A DNA stretch of 64,000 bases, taken from positions 1-64,000 of the forward strand of contig NZ_CDDH01000085.1 in the NCBI RefSeq assembly GCF_000819725.1, written 5' to 3'. Both the position numbers and the translations under genes were made by a program. The DNA is from Aeromonas australiensis (GTDB taxonomy: Bacteria > Pseudomonadota > Gammaproteobacteria > Enterobacterales > Aeromonadaceae). This document shows, in pieces, positions 53,512 to 63,873 of this stretch (the stretch's first letter is position 1; every line of letters begins with the position of its first letter). Under the pieces are notes generated by a model. The model was not told where the DNA came from. It saw only the letters and a list, made by a program, of their open reading frames with translations, and did no database searches.

Positions 53512-54502
53512 TCTCGCCGCTCCCGGTCGCCAACGCGGTATGGCGCTGCTGGTGGTGCTGCTGATCCTCTCGGTGATGGTGATCATCGCCAGCAATATGA
53601 GCGGCCGCCTGCAGCTGGAGCTGCGCCGTACCGCCAACATCACCACCGGCAAACAGGCGTGGTGGTATGCCCTCTCGGCGGAAGCGCTGGTGAGCAAGGT
53701 GCTGACACAGGATTTCAAGGACAACCCCGAGGTGGTCAACCTCAGCCAGAACTGGGCCCGCAAGAATACGGTGTTTCCGGTAGATGATGGCCAGCTCAAG
53801 GGCGAGGTGACCGACCTGCAATCCTGCTTTAACCTCAACAGCCTGAGCGTGGCCGCCAAGGCGGGGAGCGGCGAGGAGCTGGCGCAGCAGCCCTATCCGG
53901 TGCAGGTGTTTCGCGAACTGCTCAAGCAACTGGCGATGGATGACTACGAGGCAGCCCAGCTCACCGATGCCATCCGTGACTGGACTGACAAGGATACGGT
54001 GCTGGTCTCCAGCCTTGGCGCAGAGGACGCCTATTACGAGGGGCTCAAGCCCCCCTATCTGACCGCCAACCAGTGGATGCTGGGCAAGGATGAGTTGCGG
54101 GCGGTGCGCGGGGTAACGGCCAGGGTCTATGCCAAGCTGGCACCCTATGTTTGCGCCCTGCCCAACGACAAGTTGAAGATCAATATCAATACTCTGGCAC
54201 CGGATCGCCCCGAGCTGCTGGTCGCTCTTTATCTGGGCACTATCGGGCGCAATGATGCCAAACGAGTATTGAACGAGCGACCACAAAAGGGGTGGAAAGA
54301 GAGCAAGCTGATGACGGATATGCTCGCTCCGGTCGATTCAGTGAAAGGATTGAAAGAGGCGCTGGTGGTCAAGAGCGACTTCTTCGAAGCCCGAGTCGTG
54401 GCCGAGGTCGGCGACAACCGGGCCTGGCTCGAAACCCTGTTCCAGCGGGGCAAGGACAATAAATTGGTGATGCTGCGCCGCCTCAGTAGCGGCGCCGAAT
54501 AA
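53501..54502 (+). CDS. exeK: Type II secretion minor pseudopilin ExeK (GspK)
   Basis: A 333-residue minor pseudopilin, the largest of the set. The prepilin leader is cleaved after G13 ([13 protein letters not shown], then [20 protein letters not shown]). Mature position 5 lacks the usual Glu, as is typical of GspK. The helical insertion domain and the Asp-rich metal site ([20 protein letters not shown]) are present. It caps the pseudopilus tip. The ATG overlaps the end of exeJ by 11 bases. Confidence 0.95.
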
Positions 54503-54624
54503 ACAGCGTTCCCCCGAGCACTCGCCCGTGGGTACGAGAGATGTTGGATGCAGCCTGCGGGCTGCACACCGGTTGCCAAGGCGCACAACGCCCTTTGCAA
54601 ACAGGTATCGCAGGAGAGAGATGC

Positions 54625-55809
54625 GTGAGCGAAAGTCTGGTCATCCGACTGGGGACCAATAAACAACAACCCGTGACCTGGCTGGTCTGGTCCGGTCAGG
54701 AGCAGGAGATCATCGCCTCCGGCACCCTGCCCTCGGCCGATTCCCTGAGCGAGCTGCAGGAGCGGGCCGGTGGCCGCCCCGTGGTCACGCTAGTGCCGGG
54801 CAGCGATCTGATCTTCCGGCGCGTCACCCTGCCGGGTCGCTACAACCGGCAGTCGGCGGCGGCCCTCCCCTACCTGCTGGAGGAGCAGATCGCCTCCGAC
54901 GTGGACGAGCTCCATCTGGTGGTGCTGGCCCACGAAGGCCAGCAGGTCGACCTGATGGCGGTGGATCGGCAGAAGATGGACGAGTGGCTCGGCTGGCTCG
55001 ATGCCGCTGGCCTCAAAAGCCTGCAACTGCTGCCCGATGTGCTGGCGCTGCCACAGGCCGCGGATGGCTGGTCTGCGCTGCAACTGGGCAACGAGTGGCT
55101 GGTGAGCCAGGGCCCCTGTCAGGGGATCGTCGCCGACGAGCCGTTGCTGGCCATCTTGCTGGCGACGGAAGCGGAGCCGGTCACCATCCACAGCCACACT
55201 CCGGTGCCCGCCATTGCCGCCGCCAACTGGCAGGCGGCGGAGCCAGAGCTGCCCATGCTGCTGTTGGCCAAAGGGGCCCTCACCTGCCGGGGCAACCTGC
55301 TGACCGGCCCCTACCGACCGCAGACCGAGTATGCCCGCTACTGGTTGCAGTGGCGCAAGGTGGTCATCACCGCGGGTCTGTTGCTGCTGGTGGCCCTTTG
55401 CCAGCGCGGGGTGCAGCTCTATCAGCTCAGCGAGCAGGACAAGGCGCTAAAAGCGGAGATCCGTGCCGTCTATACCCGCATCTTCCCGGGAGAGAGCCGC
55501 ATCGTGAACGTGCGCAGCCAGATGACCCAGCATCTGCAACAGATGGGACAAGCCCCGCAAAACGGCGTGCTGCTGATGCTCACCGAGCTGGCCCCCACCT
55601 TTGCCGAAGTACCCGGCCTGAAGCCCCAGGTGATGCGCTTTGATGCCAGTCGCCACGAGCTGCGGCTGCAGGTGACCGCCCCCGGCTTTGCCGAGATCGA
55701 GCGGTTCCGTGAGCTGGCCGGCAAGCAATTCGAGGTGCAACAGGGCGAGGTGCGCAGCACCGAGGGCAAGGTAGAGGGCGCACTGGTGCTCAAGGGTAAA
55801 TCATCATGA
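54625..55809 (+). CDS. exeL: Type II secretion protein ExeL (GspL)
   Basis: A 394-residue protein with a cytoplasmic actin-like domain ([40 protein letters not shown]) that binds ExeE, one membrane span near residues 250-270, and a small periplasmic ferredoxin-like domain. It recruits the ATPase to the membrane. I start it at GTG (54625), which has AGGAG eight bases upstream; the in-frame open stretch before it has no ribosome site. A 120-base gap with a small GC-rich hairpin (GCAGCCTGCGGGCTGC at 54548-54563) separates it from exeK. Confidence 0.94.
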   Translation: MSESLVIRLGTNKQQPVTWLVWSGQEQEIIASGTLPSADSLSELQERAGGRPVVTLVPGSDLIFRRVTLPGRYNRQSAAALPYLLEEQIASDVDELHLVVLAHEGQQVDLMAVDRQKMDEWLGWLDAAGLKSLQLLPDVLALPQAADGWSALQLGNEWLVSQGPCQGIVADEPLLAILLATEAEPVTIHSHTPVPAIAAANWQAAEPELPMLLLAKGALTCRGNLLTGPYRPQTEYARYWLQWRKVVITAGLLLLVALCQRGVQLYQLSEQDKALKAEIRAVYTRIFPGESRIVNVRSQMTQHLQQMGQAPQNGVLLMLTELAPTFAEVPGLKPQVMRFDASRHELRLQVTAPGFAEIERFRELAGKQFEVQQGEVRSTEGKVEGALVLKGKSS

Positions 55810-56297
55810 TGGAAAAATTGCAGAGCTGGTGGCACGGCATCACCGCACGGGAACAGCGGCTGGTGGTCGCAGGTGGCGTTTTGTTGCTGGTCGGCCTCTT
55901 CTACTGGAGCGTCTGGCAACCGATCAATAATCGCATTGCCGAGCGGGAGCGGCAGGTGCAGAACCAGCAGCAGACCCTCGCCTGGCTCAAGGAGAAGGGG
56001 GAAGAGGTGCTGGCCATGCAGGGTGGCTCGGGTCGTCAGATCGACACCTCCGGCACTCTGGAGGGCGTCGTCAACCGCACCGCCTTCAACCACAAGATCA
56101 AGATTGCCCGACTGCAACCCCAGGGGCAGGAGCTGCAGGTGTGGATCGACACGGTCCAGTTCGATGACTTGCTGATCTGGCTCTCCACGCTGGTGGAGCA
56201 GCACGGCATTGAGGTTCAAATTATCGAGATCGCCCGCGAGGATCTGGCCCCGGGTCTGGTCAAGGTCAGACGTTTGCAGTTGAGTCGTCCACAATGA
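55806..56297 (+). CDS. exeM: Type II secretion protein ExeM (GspM)
   Basis: A 163-residue inner-membrane protein with a short cytoplasmic N terminus ([20 protein letters not shown]), one membrane span ([20 protein letters not shown]), a coiled coil and a periplasmic ferredoxin-like domain. It stabilises ExeL. It overlaps exeL and exeN by four bases each. Confidence 0.95.
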   Translation: MMEKLQSWWHGITAREQRLVVAGGVLLLVGLFYWSVWQPINNRIAERERQVQNQQQTLAWLKEKGEEVLAMQGGSGRQIDTSGTLEGVVNRTAFNHKIKIARLQPQGQELQVWIDTVQFDDLLIWLSTLVEQHGIEVQIIEIAREDLAPGLVKVRRLQLSRPQ

Positions 56298-57061
56298 AAA
56301 AACGCATCCTGATTGCCAGCCTGTTTCTGGCCGCCTATCTGCTCTTCCTGCTGGCCACCCTGCCTGCAGCGCTGGTGGCGCGCTATCTGCCGCTGCCTGC
56401 CAACGTCGCCAACCTGCTGCAACTGGAAGGAGTGAGCGGCACTATCTGGAATGGCCAGATCGCCCGACTGCAATATGCCAGCGAATCGGTAAACCAGCTG
56501 CGCTGGGATCTCAACGGCTGGTCGCTGCTGCGCTTCGCCCCCGAAGTGGCCATTCGCTTTGGCGATCGCAACGGACTCAATGGTCAGGGTGTGGTCGGCT
56601 GGAATGGCGCCGCCTTCGGCCGGGATCTGATCCTCAACGCCCCCGCCCCCTGGTTGCTAAGCCGGGTGCCGATGCGCCTGCCAATCCCGCTCACCGTCAG
56701 CGGCCAGCTGCAGCTCAAGGTGGAGCAGTTTGCCCAGGGCACCCCCTGGTGTGACAGCCTCTACGGCACTCTCGACTGGTACAACGCCAGCGCCGATACC
56801 CCGGCAGGCAAGCTGGAACTGGCCGATCCCGAGCTGAAGATCACCTGCCTCGACTCCAAACTGGTGGCCGAACTCAAGCAGGGCTCAGATGCAGTACAGA
56901 CCATGGGCCGCCTCGAGCTGCAAGCCAATGGTCAGTACCTGTTCCAGGGCTCACTGAAACCGGGCCCAGAACTACCACCGCAGATGCAGCAAGGGCTCCC
57001 CTTCCTCGGCCAGCCCGACAGTCAGGGCCGCTTCCCCCTGCGCTATCAGGGGCGGATCTAA
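56294..57061 (+). CDS. exeN: Type II secretion protein ExeN (GspN)
   Basis: A 255-residue protein with one N-terminal membrane span ([20 protein letters not shown]) and a periplasmic GspN domain (LLQLEGVSGTIWNGQIARLQ). GspN is present in only some systems and its exact role is unclear; in Aeromonas it is not strictly required for secretion in related strains. It ends the exe operon and a terminator follows. Confidence 0.93.
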   Translation: MKKRILIASLFLAAYLLFLLATLPAALVARYLPLPANVANLLQLEGVSGTIWNGQIARLQYASESVNQLRWDLNGWSLLRFAPEVAIRFGDRNGLNGQGVVGWNGAAFGRDLILNAPAPWLLSRVPMRLPIPLTVSGQLQLKVEQFAQGTPWCDSLYGTLDWYNASADTPAGKLELADPELKITCLDSKLVAELKQGSDAVQTMGRLELQANGQYLFQGSLKPGPELPPQMQQGLPFLGQPDSQGRFPLRYQGRI

Positions 57062-57069
57062 CCCCACCC

Positions 57070-57103
57070 AGCCGAGTCCGTGATGACTCCGGACTCGGCT
57101 TTT
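57070..57103 (+). terminator. Terminator of the exeC-N operon
   Basis: AGCCGAGTCC pairs with GGACTCGGCT around an 11-base loop, followed by TTTTGTG. It lies 9 bases after the exeN stop codon. Confidence 0.85.
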
Positions 57104-57368
57104 GTGCCCCTTACTACCCTCGCTCGCCTGCAACCCGTCCAGTACGGCAAAATCCAGCCTCCCTCATCAACCTAGCGCCCATGATCATTGAGTGCGCTGC
57201 TTGCTGAAAAAGTGGCCACAAGCTCCAGACAGATTGCTGCATGCAATAAAAGAGGGAGGCGTCATGCCTCCCCCATTTTTACTTAAGCCCGCCAGTTGCA
57301 AGGCGCGCTATTTTACCTGAACAACCTGGCTGCATGGCGGGTTGCCACCATGAAACCGGTGCAGTGGA
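57104..57368. other. Intergenic region between convergent exeN and kdsA
   Basis: No gene is visible. The only structured element is the hairpin at 57254-57272. Confidence 0.5.
57254..57279. terminator. Hairpin downstream of kdsA
   Basis: GGGAGGC, loop GTCAT, GCCTCCC is followed by CCATTTTT on the plus strand and CTCTTTTATT on the minus strand. It could end kdsA transcription, about 97 bases after its stop, and back up the exe terminator. Confidence 0.68.
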
Positions 57369-58223
<855 letters not shown>

Positions 58224-58225
58224 CT

Positions 58226-58655
58226 AAGACTTCCTTAATGAAAGGGCCTGAAGCCAAATTAGTCCGTTGCAGCCAGGCGCAGCGGTCTTGATACTCTGCT
58301 GTTTCAACTCCAAGACTTCCTTAATGAAAGGGCCTGAAGCCAAGTTAATCCGTTACGACCGAGCGCAGCGGTCTTGATACTCTGCAGTTTCAACTCCAAG
58401 ACTTCCTTAAAGAAAGGACCTGAAGCCAAATTAGTCCGTTGCAGCCAGGCGCAGCGGTCTTGATACTCTGCTGTTTCAACTCCAAGACTTCCTTAAAGAA
58501 AGGACCTGAAGCCAAGTTAATCCGTTACGACCGAGCGCAGCGGTCTTGATACTCTGCTGTTTCAACTCCAAGACTTCCTTAATGAAAGGGCCTGAAGCCA
58601 AGTTACTCCGTTGCAGCCAGGCGCAGCGGTCTTGATACTCTGCTGTTTCAGCGCA
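58226..58655 (-). repeat. Five tandem 86-bp repeats derived from the kdsA translation start
   Basis: Units begin at 58226, 58312, 58398, 58484 and 58570, exactly 86 bases apart. Two variants alternate (GTTGCAGCCAGGCGCAG in units 1, 3, 5; GTTACGACCGAGCGCAG in units 2 and 4), so the array looks like a doubled 172-bp dimer plus one unit. Read on the minus strand, each unit holds AAGGAAGTCTTGGAG then TTGAAACAGCAGAGTATCAA, a clear relative of the kdsA ribosome site and first codons (AAGGAAGTCTTAG then ATGGAACAGAAGAGTATCAA). It fills the gap between sirB1 and kdsA. No other gene lies here. Confidence 0.95.
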
Positions 58656-58664
58656 AAGCCATGC

Positions 58665-59474
58665 TTAATGGAGGAGCTTGGGGCTCAGATCCAGCGCGGC
58701 CAGCTGCAGTTTCAACACATCGGCGACCGGGTCATCCGGGCATTGTTCAATAAAATATTCAAAATCGTCAGCGGCTTGGCGGGGACAATCGAGCTGCTCG
58801 TAGATAAAGCCGCGATCCCGCGTCTCCAGCGGATCGCCGGGCTTCATCCGCAGCAACAGCTCGCTGCAGCGCAGCGCCTCGGCCATGCGATCTTCCCGCA
58901 GCAACGCCCCCTTGCTGACGTTGAGCAGCCGTTCGATGATCTCCCACTGGCCGGAGGGTTGCAGATAGTCAGGTGTGAGGGTCGCCAAATCCCCCAGCGC
59001 ACCACGCAGCAGCAGCTCGATGTGATCCAGACTCAGCTCGTCGCCGGTAAAGGGATCGACATAGACCTCCCCCTCACCACCGGCAAAGCTCACCAGGAAG
59101 TGGCCGGGGAAGCAGATCCCCTCCACATCGAGCCCAAGCTTGCGCCCCAGCTGGATGATAAGCACACCGAGGCTGACCGGGATCCCCTTGCGCTGAACCA
59201 GCACCTGATTGAGATCGCAGTTGCTGGCCGAGAAGTAGTCCTGCCAGTCGCCGTGAAAGCCGAGGCGGTGGTAGAAGCCTTGCAGCAACTGCTGACGCAC
59301 CTCGTCGCAAGTGCCCTCGGCAATCTGTTCATCCAGCCACTCGTCCAGCAGATCCAGCTCGCGGAGCCCCTCCTCGACCGAGCCATAAATCTCATCGCTG
59401 ACTGATAACGCCAGCTCAGTGATGTCATGGGCTTCGAAATCGGTCCATTCGTCTATCTGTAACATTCTCTTCAT
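58665..59474 (-). CDS. sirB1: SirB1-family protein (transglutaminase-like plus TPR)
   Basis: A 269-residue protein of the SirB1/YchA family. The N-terminal transglutaminase-like domain contains NQVLVQRKGIPVSLGVLIIQ and the GICFPGHFLVSF segment. The C-terminal helical part resembles TPR repeats (RMAEALRCSELLLRMKPGDP). The family lies beside hemA-prfA-prmC-kdsA in many gammaproteobacteria and its biochemical role is unknown. Start choice is open between the ATG at 59474 and one three codons later. It follows sirB2 after three bases. Confidence 0.92.
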   Translation of the reverse strand: MKRMLQIDEWTDFEAHDITELALSVSDEIYGSVEEGLRELDLLDEWLDEQIAEGTCDEVRQQLLQGFYHRLGFHGDWQDYFSASNCDLNQVLVQRKGIPVSLGVLIIQLGRKLGLDVEGICFPGHFLVSFAGGEGEVYVDPFTGDELSLDHIELLLRGALGDLATLTPDYLQPSGQWEIIERLLNVSKGALLREDRMAEALRCSELLLRMKPGDPLETRDRGFIYEQLDCPRQAADDFEYFIEQCPDDPVADVLKLQLAALDLSPKLLH

Positions 59475-59477
59475 GCC

Positions 59478-59861
59478 TTAGCCGAACACACTCGTCTGTT
59501 TGAGCACTGCCAGCTTGGCAATAAAGTAGATCCAGCCGAGCACACCCAAAAAGGAGCACCAGCGCACCAGATTGCTTTTGGCCAACCGCAGCGCCATCGC
59601 CGCCAGAAATACCAGCACCAGAATGGCCATCAGCTTCTCGCTGAGCCAGGGTGTACCGTTATTGATCGGGTTGAGATCCAGCACCATGCAGAGCAATACG
59701 CCGGAGAGCACCACCAGTCCGTTGAGCCAGCCGCTGACCTTCATCACCGGCGCGCTATAGGCACGGCCAGTGGCGGTCTGTACCCAGTAGAAGCGGAGCA
59801 TAAACATCAACACGGCCCCGGCGATCAGGGTGAGATGCAGGTGCTTGAGCACAAAAACCAT
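59478..59861 (-). CDS. sirB2: SirB2-family inner membrane protein
   Basis: A 127-residue protein with four membrane helices (VLKHLHLTLIAGAVLMFMLR near the start, and the conserved DLNPINNGTPWLSEKLMAIL in the middle), matching SirB2/YchQ. The function is unknown. I place the start at 59861, where AAGGA lies seven bases upstream, rather than at the ATG five codons earlier. Confidence 0.92.
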   Translation of the reverse strand: MVFVLKHLHLTLIAGAVLMFMLRFYWVQTATGRAYSAPVMKVSGWLNGLVVLSGVLLCMVLDLNPINNGTPWLSEKLMAILVLVFLAAMALRLAKSNLVRWCSFLGVLGWIYFIAKLAVLKQTSVFG

Positions 59862-59917
59862 ATTCAATCCTTGCATGGGGGCGCGCAGGCGACCCTCTTT
59901 GTAACAGTGAGGGGTCG

Positions 59918-60769
59918 TCAGCGCAGCGGGCAGAGGCCCAGCGTGACCCGTTCGTTATTTCCGTAATCGCGTACCGTAGCAACCTCGCGGTAGCCGCTGT
60001 CGCAGAGCAGTTGACGCACCGCCGCCCCCTGATCCCAGCCATGCTCCAGCAGCAGCCAACCGTCAGTCAGCAGATAAGCGGGGGCATGGGCCACGATGTG
60101 GCGGATATCGGCCAGCCCGGCGTCATCGGCAACCAGCGCCGAGCGGGGCTCAAAGCGCACGTCACCCTGCTCGAGATGGGGATCGGCGCCATCAATATAG
60201 GGGGGATTGGAGACAATCAGCGCAAATCGTGGCGTTTTGTCGCGATCCGGCTCGCCAAGGGGTTCGAACCAGCTGCCGTCGCGCACCTCGATAGGCAATC
60301 CCAGTGCGGCGCTGTTCTCGCGGGCCAATGCCGCGGCATCCGCCATCCGGTCCACCGCCCATACATCAATGTCGGGCCGCTCGGACTTGAGCGCCAGCGC
60401 AATGGCGCCGGTGCCGGTGCCCAGATCCAGCACGGCGCACGGCCCTTGCGGGATTCTGATCAACGCCTGCTCCACCAGCACCTCGGTATCGGGGCGCGGG
60501 ATCAAGGTAGCCGGACTCACCTTAAGGGGTAGCGACCAGAACTCCCGCTCGCCCACCAGATGGGCAATGGGTTCGCCATTGAGACGACGGGCCAGCCACT
60601 CCTGCAGGGTGGCCTGCTGGGCGGCATCCAGCTCGCGCTCGGGCCAGGTCATCAGATAGCTGCGGCGGCAATCGAGCAGATGGCAGAGCAGCACATCGGC
60701 GTCGGCGCGGGGGGACTCCCCCTCTGTCAGCACCGACATGATATGGGCGCGGGCCTGCTGGATCTGCAT
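59918..60769 (-). CDS. prmC: Release factor glutamine methyltransferase PrmC (HemK)
   Basis: A 283-residue enzyme that methylates the Gln of the GGQ motif in release factors 1 and 2. The N-terminal helical domain precedes the methyltransferase fold. The SAM-binding motif is VLDLGTGTGAIALALKSERP and the catalytic NPPY is in LIVSNPPYIDG. The ATG overlaps the prfA stop by one base (TGATG), pairing the enzyme with its substrate. Confidence 0.97.
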   Translation of the reverse strand: MQIQQARAHIMSVLTEGESPRADADVLLCHLLDCRRSYLMTWPERELDAAQQATLQEWLARRLNGEPIAHLVGEREFWSLPLKVSPATLIPRPDTEVLVEQALIRIPQGPCAVLDLGTGTGAIALALKSERPDIDVWAVDRMADAAALARENSAALGLPIEVRDGSWFEPLGEPDRDKTPRFALIVSNPPYIDGADPHLEQGDVRFEPRSALVADDAGLADIRHIVAHAPAYLLTDGWLLLEHGWDQGAAVRQLLCDSGYREVATVRDYGNNERVTLGLCPLR

Positions 60770-61857
60770 CAGTTGCTCTCGGCCAGGGAGGCAAGCTGAT
60801 CGGCCTGATACTCCTGCACCAGCGGGGTAATGATGCAGTCCAGATCCCCTTCCAAAATGTCGGAGAGACGGTAGAGGGTCAGGTTGATGCGGTGCTCGGA
60901 GAGACGGCCCTGCGGGTAGTTATAAGTGCGGATGCGCTCGGAACGATCACCGGAGCCCACCAGATTGCGGCGGGTGCTCTGTTCGGCGGCGCGATGACGC
61001 TCATCCTCGGCCGCTTGCAGGCGGGCAGAGAGTACCGACATCGCCTTGGCGCGGTTCTTGTGCTGGGAGCGCTCGTCCTGACACTCCACCACCAGACCGG
61101 TCGGCAGGTGGGTGATACGGATGGCCGAGTCGGTCTTGTTGACGTGCTGACCACCGGCACCGGAGGCACGGAAGGTGTCGATCTTCAGATCGGAAGGGTT
61201 GATCTCGACCTGCTCGGCTTCCGGCACTTCAGGCAGCACGGCGACGGTACAGGCGGAGGTGTGCACCCGGCCCTGGGATTCGGTCTCCGGCACCCGCTGC
61301 ACCCGGTGACCACCGGATTCAAACTTGAGGCGGCCATAGACGCGCTCGCCGTCGATCTTGGCGATCACCTCCTTGTAGCCTCCGTATTCACCGTCATTAC
61401 AGCTGACGATGGAGACGCGCCAGCCCTGACGCTCGGCAAACCGTGAATACATGCGGAACAGGTCACCGGCAAAGATGGCCGCTTCGTCGCCACCGGCACC
61501 GGCGCGGATCTCCAGATAGCAGTTGTTGTCATCCTTGGGATCCTTGGGCAGCAGCATCAGTTGCAGCTCCTGCTCCAGCGCCTCCAGATTGGCCTTGGCC
61601 AGCGGCAGCTCCTCCTGCGCCATCTCGCGCAGGTCGGCATCGTCCTCCTCCAGCATCATCTGGGTGGTCTCCAGATCATCCTGAGCCTGACGGTAACGCT
61701 GGAAGGCGTGAACAATATCTTCCAGCTGGGCATATTCGCGGGTCAGGGCGCGGTAGCGATCCTGATCCGAGACCACGTCCGGCTCGCCGAGCATGGCCTG
61801 TACTTCTTCGTGGCGCTCGATGAGGCCTTCCAGCTTTCTGATCAGTGACGGATTCAT
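60769..61857 (-). CDS. prfA: Peptide chain release factor 1
   Basis: A 362-residue release factor recognising UAA and UAG. The GGQ motif is in [20 protein letters not shown]. The stop-codon-reading P-x-T region is in [20 protein letters not shown]. It lies 51 bases after hemA in the conserved hemA-prfA-prmC order. Confidence 0.98.
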   Translation of the reverse strand: MNPSLIRKLEGLIERHEEVQAMLGEPDVVSDQDRYRALTREYAQLEDIVHAFQRYRQAQDDLETTQMMLEEDDADLREMAQEELPLAKANLEALEQELQLMLLPKDPKDDNNCYLEIRAGAGGDEAAIFAGDLFRMYSRFAERQGWRVSIVSCNDGEYGGYKEVIAKIDGERVYGRLKFESGGHRVQRVPETESQGRVHTSACTVAVLPEVPEAEQVEINPSDLKIDTFRASGAGGQHVNKTDSAIRITHLPTGLVVECQDERSQHKNRAKAMSVLSARLQAAEDERHRAAEQSTRRNLVGSGDRSERIRTYNYPQGRLSEHRINLTLYRLSDILEGDLDCIITPLVQEYQADQLASLAESN

Positions 61858-61908
61858 AACTCTTGCATTCTCAATGGAGGACGGGACAACCGGCAGGTTG
61901 CCCGAAAA

Positions 61909-63168
61909 TTATGGCTCTTGTGACAACCCCAGCGCCTGCCGCAAGCGGGAGAGCTCGCTCTGATCCCCCTGGGAGGCAGCCTGGCGCAACGCCTGGGTCG
62001 GCGCGTGGATCAATTTGTTGGTGAGGCGATGGGCCATCGCCTTGAGCGCCTGTTCGGCACTCTCGCCCTGCGCCAGTGCCAGCAGGGCCCGTTGCAACTC
62101 TTCATCAGCCACTTGCTGGGACTGATGGCGGTAATCGCGAATGAGGTCGACCGAGCTCTGGCCACGATACCAGCCCATAAACTCGTCGCGCTCTTCCTGC
62201 ACGATTACTTCCGCCTGGGCGGCAGCCCGTTTACGGGTTTCCAGGTTCTGCTCGATGATCCCCTGCAGATCATCCACCGTGTAGAGATAGGCATCGGAGA
62301 GCGCATCCACTTCCGCTTCGATGTCGCGCGGCACGGCAATATCCACCAGAAACATGGGTTTGAAGCGGCGGGCCTTCAGCGCCCGCTCCACCATTCCCTT
62401 GCCGATGATGGGCAAGGGGCTGGCGGTCGAGCTGATGACGATATCCGCCTCATGCAGATAATCGGGGATCTCTTCGAGCGTCATCACCTGGGCGCCAAAT
62501 TCGGCCGCCAGGGTCTGGGCGCGCTGCAGGGTACGGTTGGCCACCATCATCTGGGTGACGTTCTGCTCGCGCAGATGACGGGCCACCAGTTCGATGGTCT
62601 CCCCCGCCCCGACCAGCAGTACCTTGGTCTGGGAGAGATCGGAGAAGATCCGCCGACCCAGGCTGACGGCGGCAAAGGCCACCGACACCGCACTGGCGCC
62701 AATCTCGGTATCGGTGCGCACTCTTTTCGCCACCGAGAAGGATTTCTGGAACAGCCGCTCCAGCGCCCCCTTCACCGACTCCGCCTGCTGGGCGTGGGCA
62801 TAGGATTGCTTGATCTGCCCCAGGATCTGCGGCTCCCCCAACACCAGCGAGTCGAGCCCGCACGCCACCCGCATCAGGTGGCGCACCGCCTCTTCATCGT
62901 GATGCAGATAGATGGCGGTAACCAATTCGGCAGCGTCCAGCCCATGGAACTGCTGCAGCCAGCGCAGCACCTGCTCTTGCCGCTCCTCTTCCAGATTGCA
63001 ATAGAGTTCGGTCCGGTTACAGGTGGAGACGATCACCGCCTCGCTGACACCAGGTTGGCTCACCAGCTCACGCAAGGCGCGATCGATGCAGTCCGGGCCA
63101 AAGGCGACCCGTTCCCGCAAGGCGACACTGGCGGTGTTGTGGTTGATTCCGAGGGCAAGCAAACTCAT
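61909..63168 (-). CDS. hemA: Glutamyl-tRNA reductase
   Basis: A 419-residue NADPH-dependent enzyme that reduces glutamyl-tRNA(Glu) to glutamate-1-semialdehyde, the first step of C5 heme synthesis. The catalytic Cys is in [18 protein letters not shown]. The NADPH-binding domain shows [20 protein letters not shown], and the C-terminal dimerisation domain is complete. The N terminus ([20 protein letters not shown]) carries the conserved GINH motif. It is divergent from lolB, as in E. coli. Confidence 0.98.
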   Translation of the reverse strand: MSLLALGINHNTASVALRERVAFGPDCIDRALRELVSQPGVSEAVIVSTCNRTELYCNLEEERQEQVLRWLQQFHGLDAAELVTAIYLHHDEEAVRHLMRVACGLDSLVLGEPQILGQIKQSYAHAQQAESVKGALERLFQKSFSVAKRVRTDTEIGASAVSVAFAAVSLGRRIFSDLSQTKVLLVGAGETIELVARHLREQNVTQMMVANRTLQRAQTLAAEFGAQVMTLEEIPDYLHEADIVISSTASPLPIIGKGMVERALKARRFKPMFLVDIAVPRDIEAEVDALSDAYLYTVDDLQGIIEQNLETRKRAAAQAEVIVQEERDEFMGWYRGQSSVDLIRDYRHQSQQVADEELQRALLALAQGESAEQALKAMAHRLTNKLIHAPTQALRQAASQGDQSELSRLRQALGLSQEP

Positions 63169-63258
63169 GAGTGGGCGACGATCATTTCATACGCTGGGTG
63201 CAAAGGCTGCCAATTGTACGAGAAAGGGTAAGTCTTTAAAAGCAATACGGCCGCCACG

Positions 63259-63264
63259 TATACT
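63259..63264 (+). promoter_or_regulatory. -10 box of the lolB promoter
   Basis: TATACT lies 31 bases before the proposed TTG start codon, with a weak TTAAAA about 17 bases further upstream. A transcript would begin near 63270, after the GTG at 63265, which argues against that GTG as start. Confidence 0.45.
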
Positions 63265-63294
63265 GTGGCAAATTCCTCTCTCTGGAGCCGTCTC

Positions 63295-63873
63295 TTGCTG
63301 CTACGTATTTTTACCCTCGCCTGCCTGCTGTTACTGGCCGGTTGTGCCACCATCGAGCCCCAGCGTGACCAGGTGAACTGGAACCAGGAGCGGACCCGTC
63401 TCGAGCAGCTGACCCACTGGCAGCTCTCCGGCAAGATGGCCATCATCACCCCCCAGCAAAAGGGCAGCGCTCGCCTCAACTGGCAACAAGATGGCGAGGA
63501 TTATCGCCTCAATCTCACCACCCTGATCGGCACCAGCATTCTCGAGCTCTCCCGCACCAAAGGGGACGTCACCCTGCTAGACAGCGACGGCAAGCGCCAT
63601 CAGAGTCAGGATGCCGAAGCGCTCATCTATCAGCTGACCGGCTGGCATATTCCGGTTGCGGGATTGCCAGAGTGGATCAAGGGGCTGCCGGGTCAGGCGG
63701 AGTTTGAACTCAACCCCGACAGCAGTCTGGCCAGCGTGCGCGACGGCCAATGGCAGATCGTCTATGGCGATTATCGGGATCAGGATGGCTACCGCCTGCC
63801 GCACCAGCTGACCATGACCGGCCAGAATAGCCGCCTCAAGCTTCAGATTAACCAATGGACTCTTGCACCTTAA
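63295..63873 (+). CDS. lolB: Outer membrane lipoprotein receptor LolB
   Basis: A 192-residue lipoprotein that accepts lipoproteins from LolA and inserts them into the outer membrane. The signal peptide ([16 protein letters not shown]) ends in the lipobox LAGC. The mature domain ([38 protein letters not shown]) is typical of LolB. I choose the TTG at 63295 because GGAG lies seven bases upstream and the -10 box lies before it; an in-frame GTG ten codons earlier is the alternative. Its stop overlaps ispE (TAATG). Confidence 0.93.
   Translation: MLLRIFTLACLLLLAGCATIEPQRDQVNWNQERTRLEQLTHWQLSGKMAIITPQQKGSARLNWQQDGEDYRLNLTTLIGTSILELSRTKGDVTLLDSDGKRHQSQDAEALIYQLTGWHIPVAGLPEWIKGLPGQAEFELNPDSSLASVRDGQWQIVYGDYRDQDGYRLPHQLTMTGQNSRLKLQINQWTLAP

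Noticed and set aside
58226-58655. CRISPR-like array
   Set aside because: The units are contiguous 86-bp repeats without unique spacers, and no cas genes are near; they are tandem duplications of the kdsA leader.
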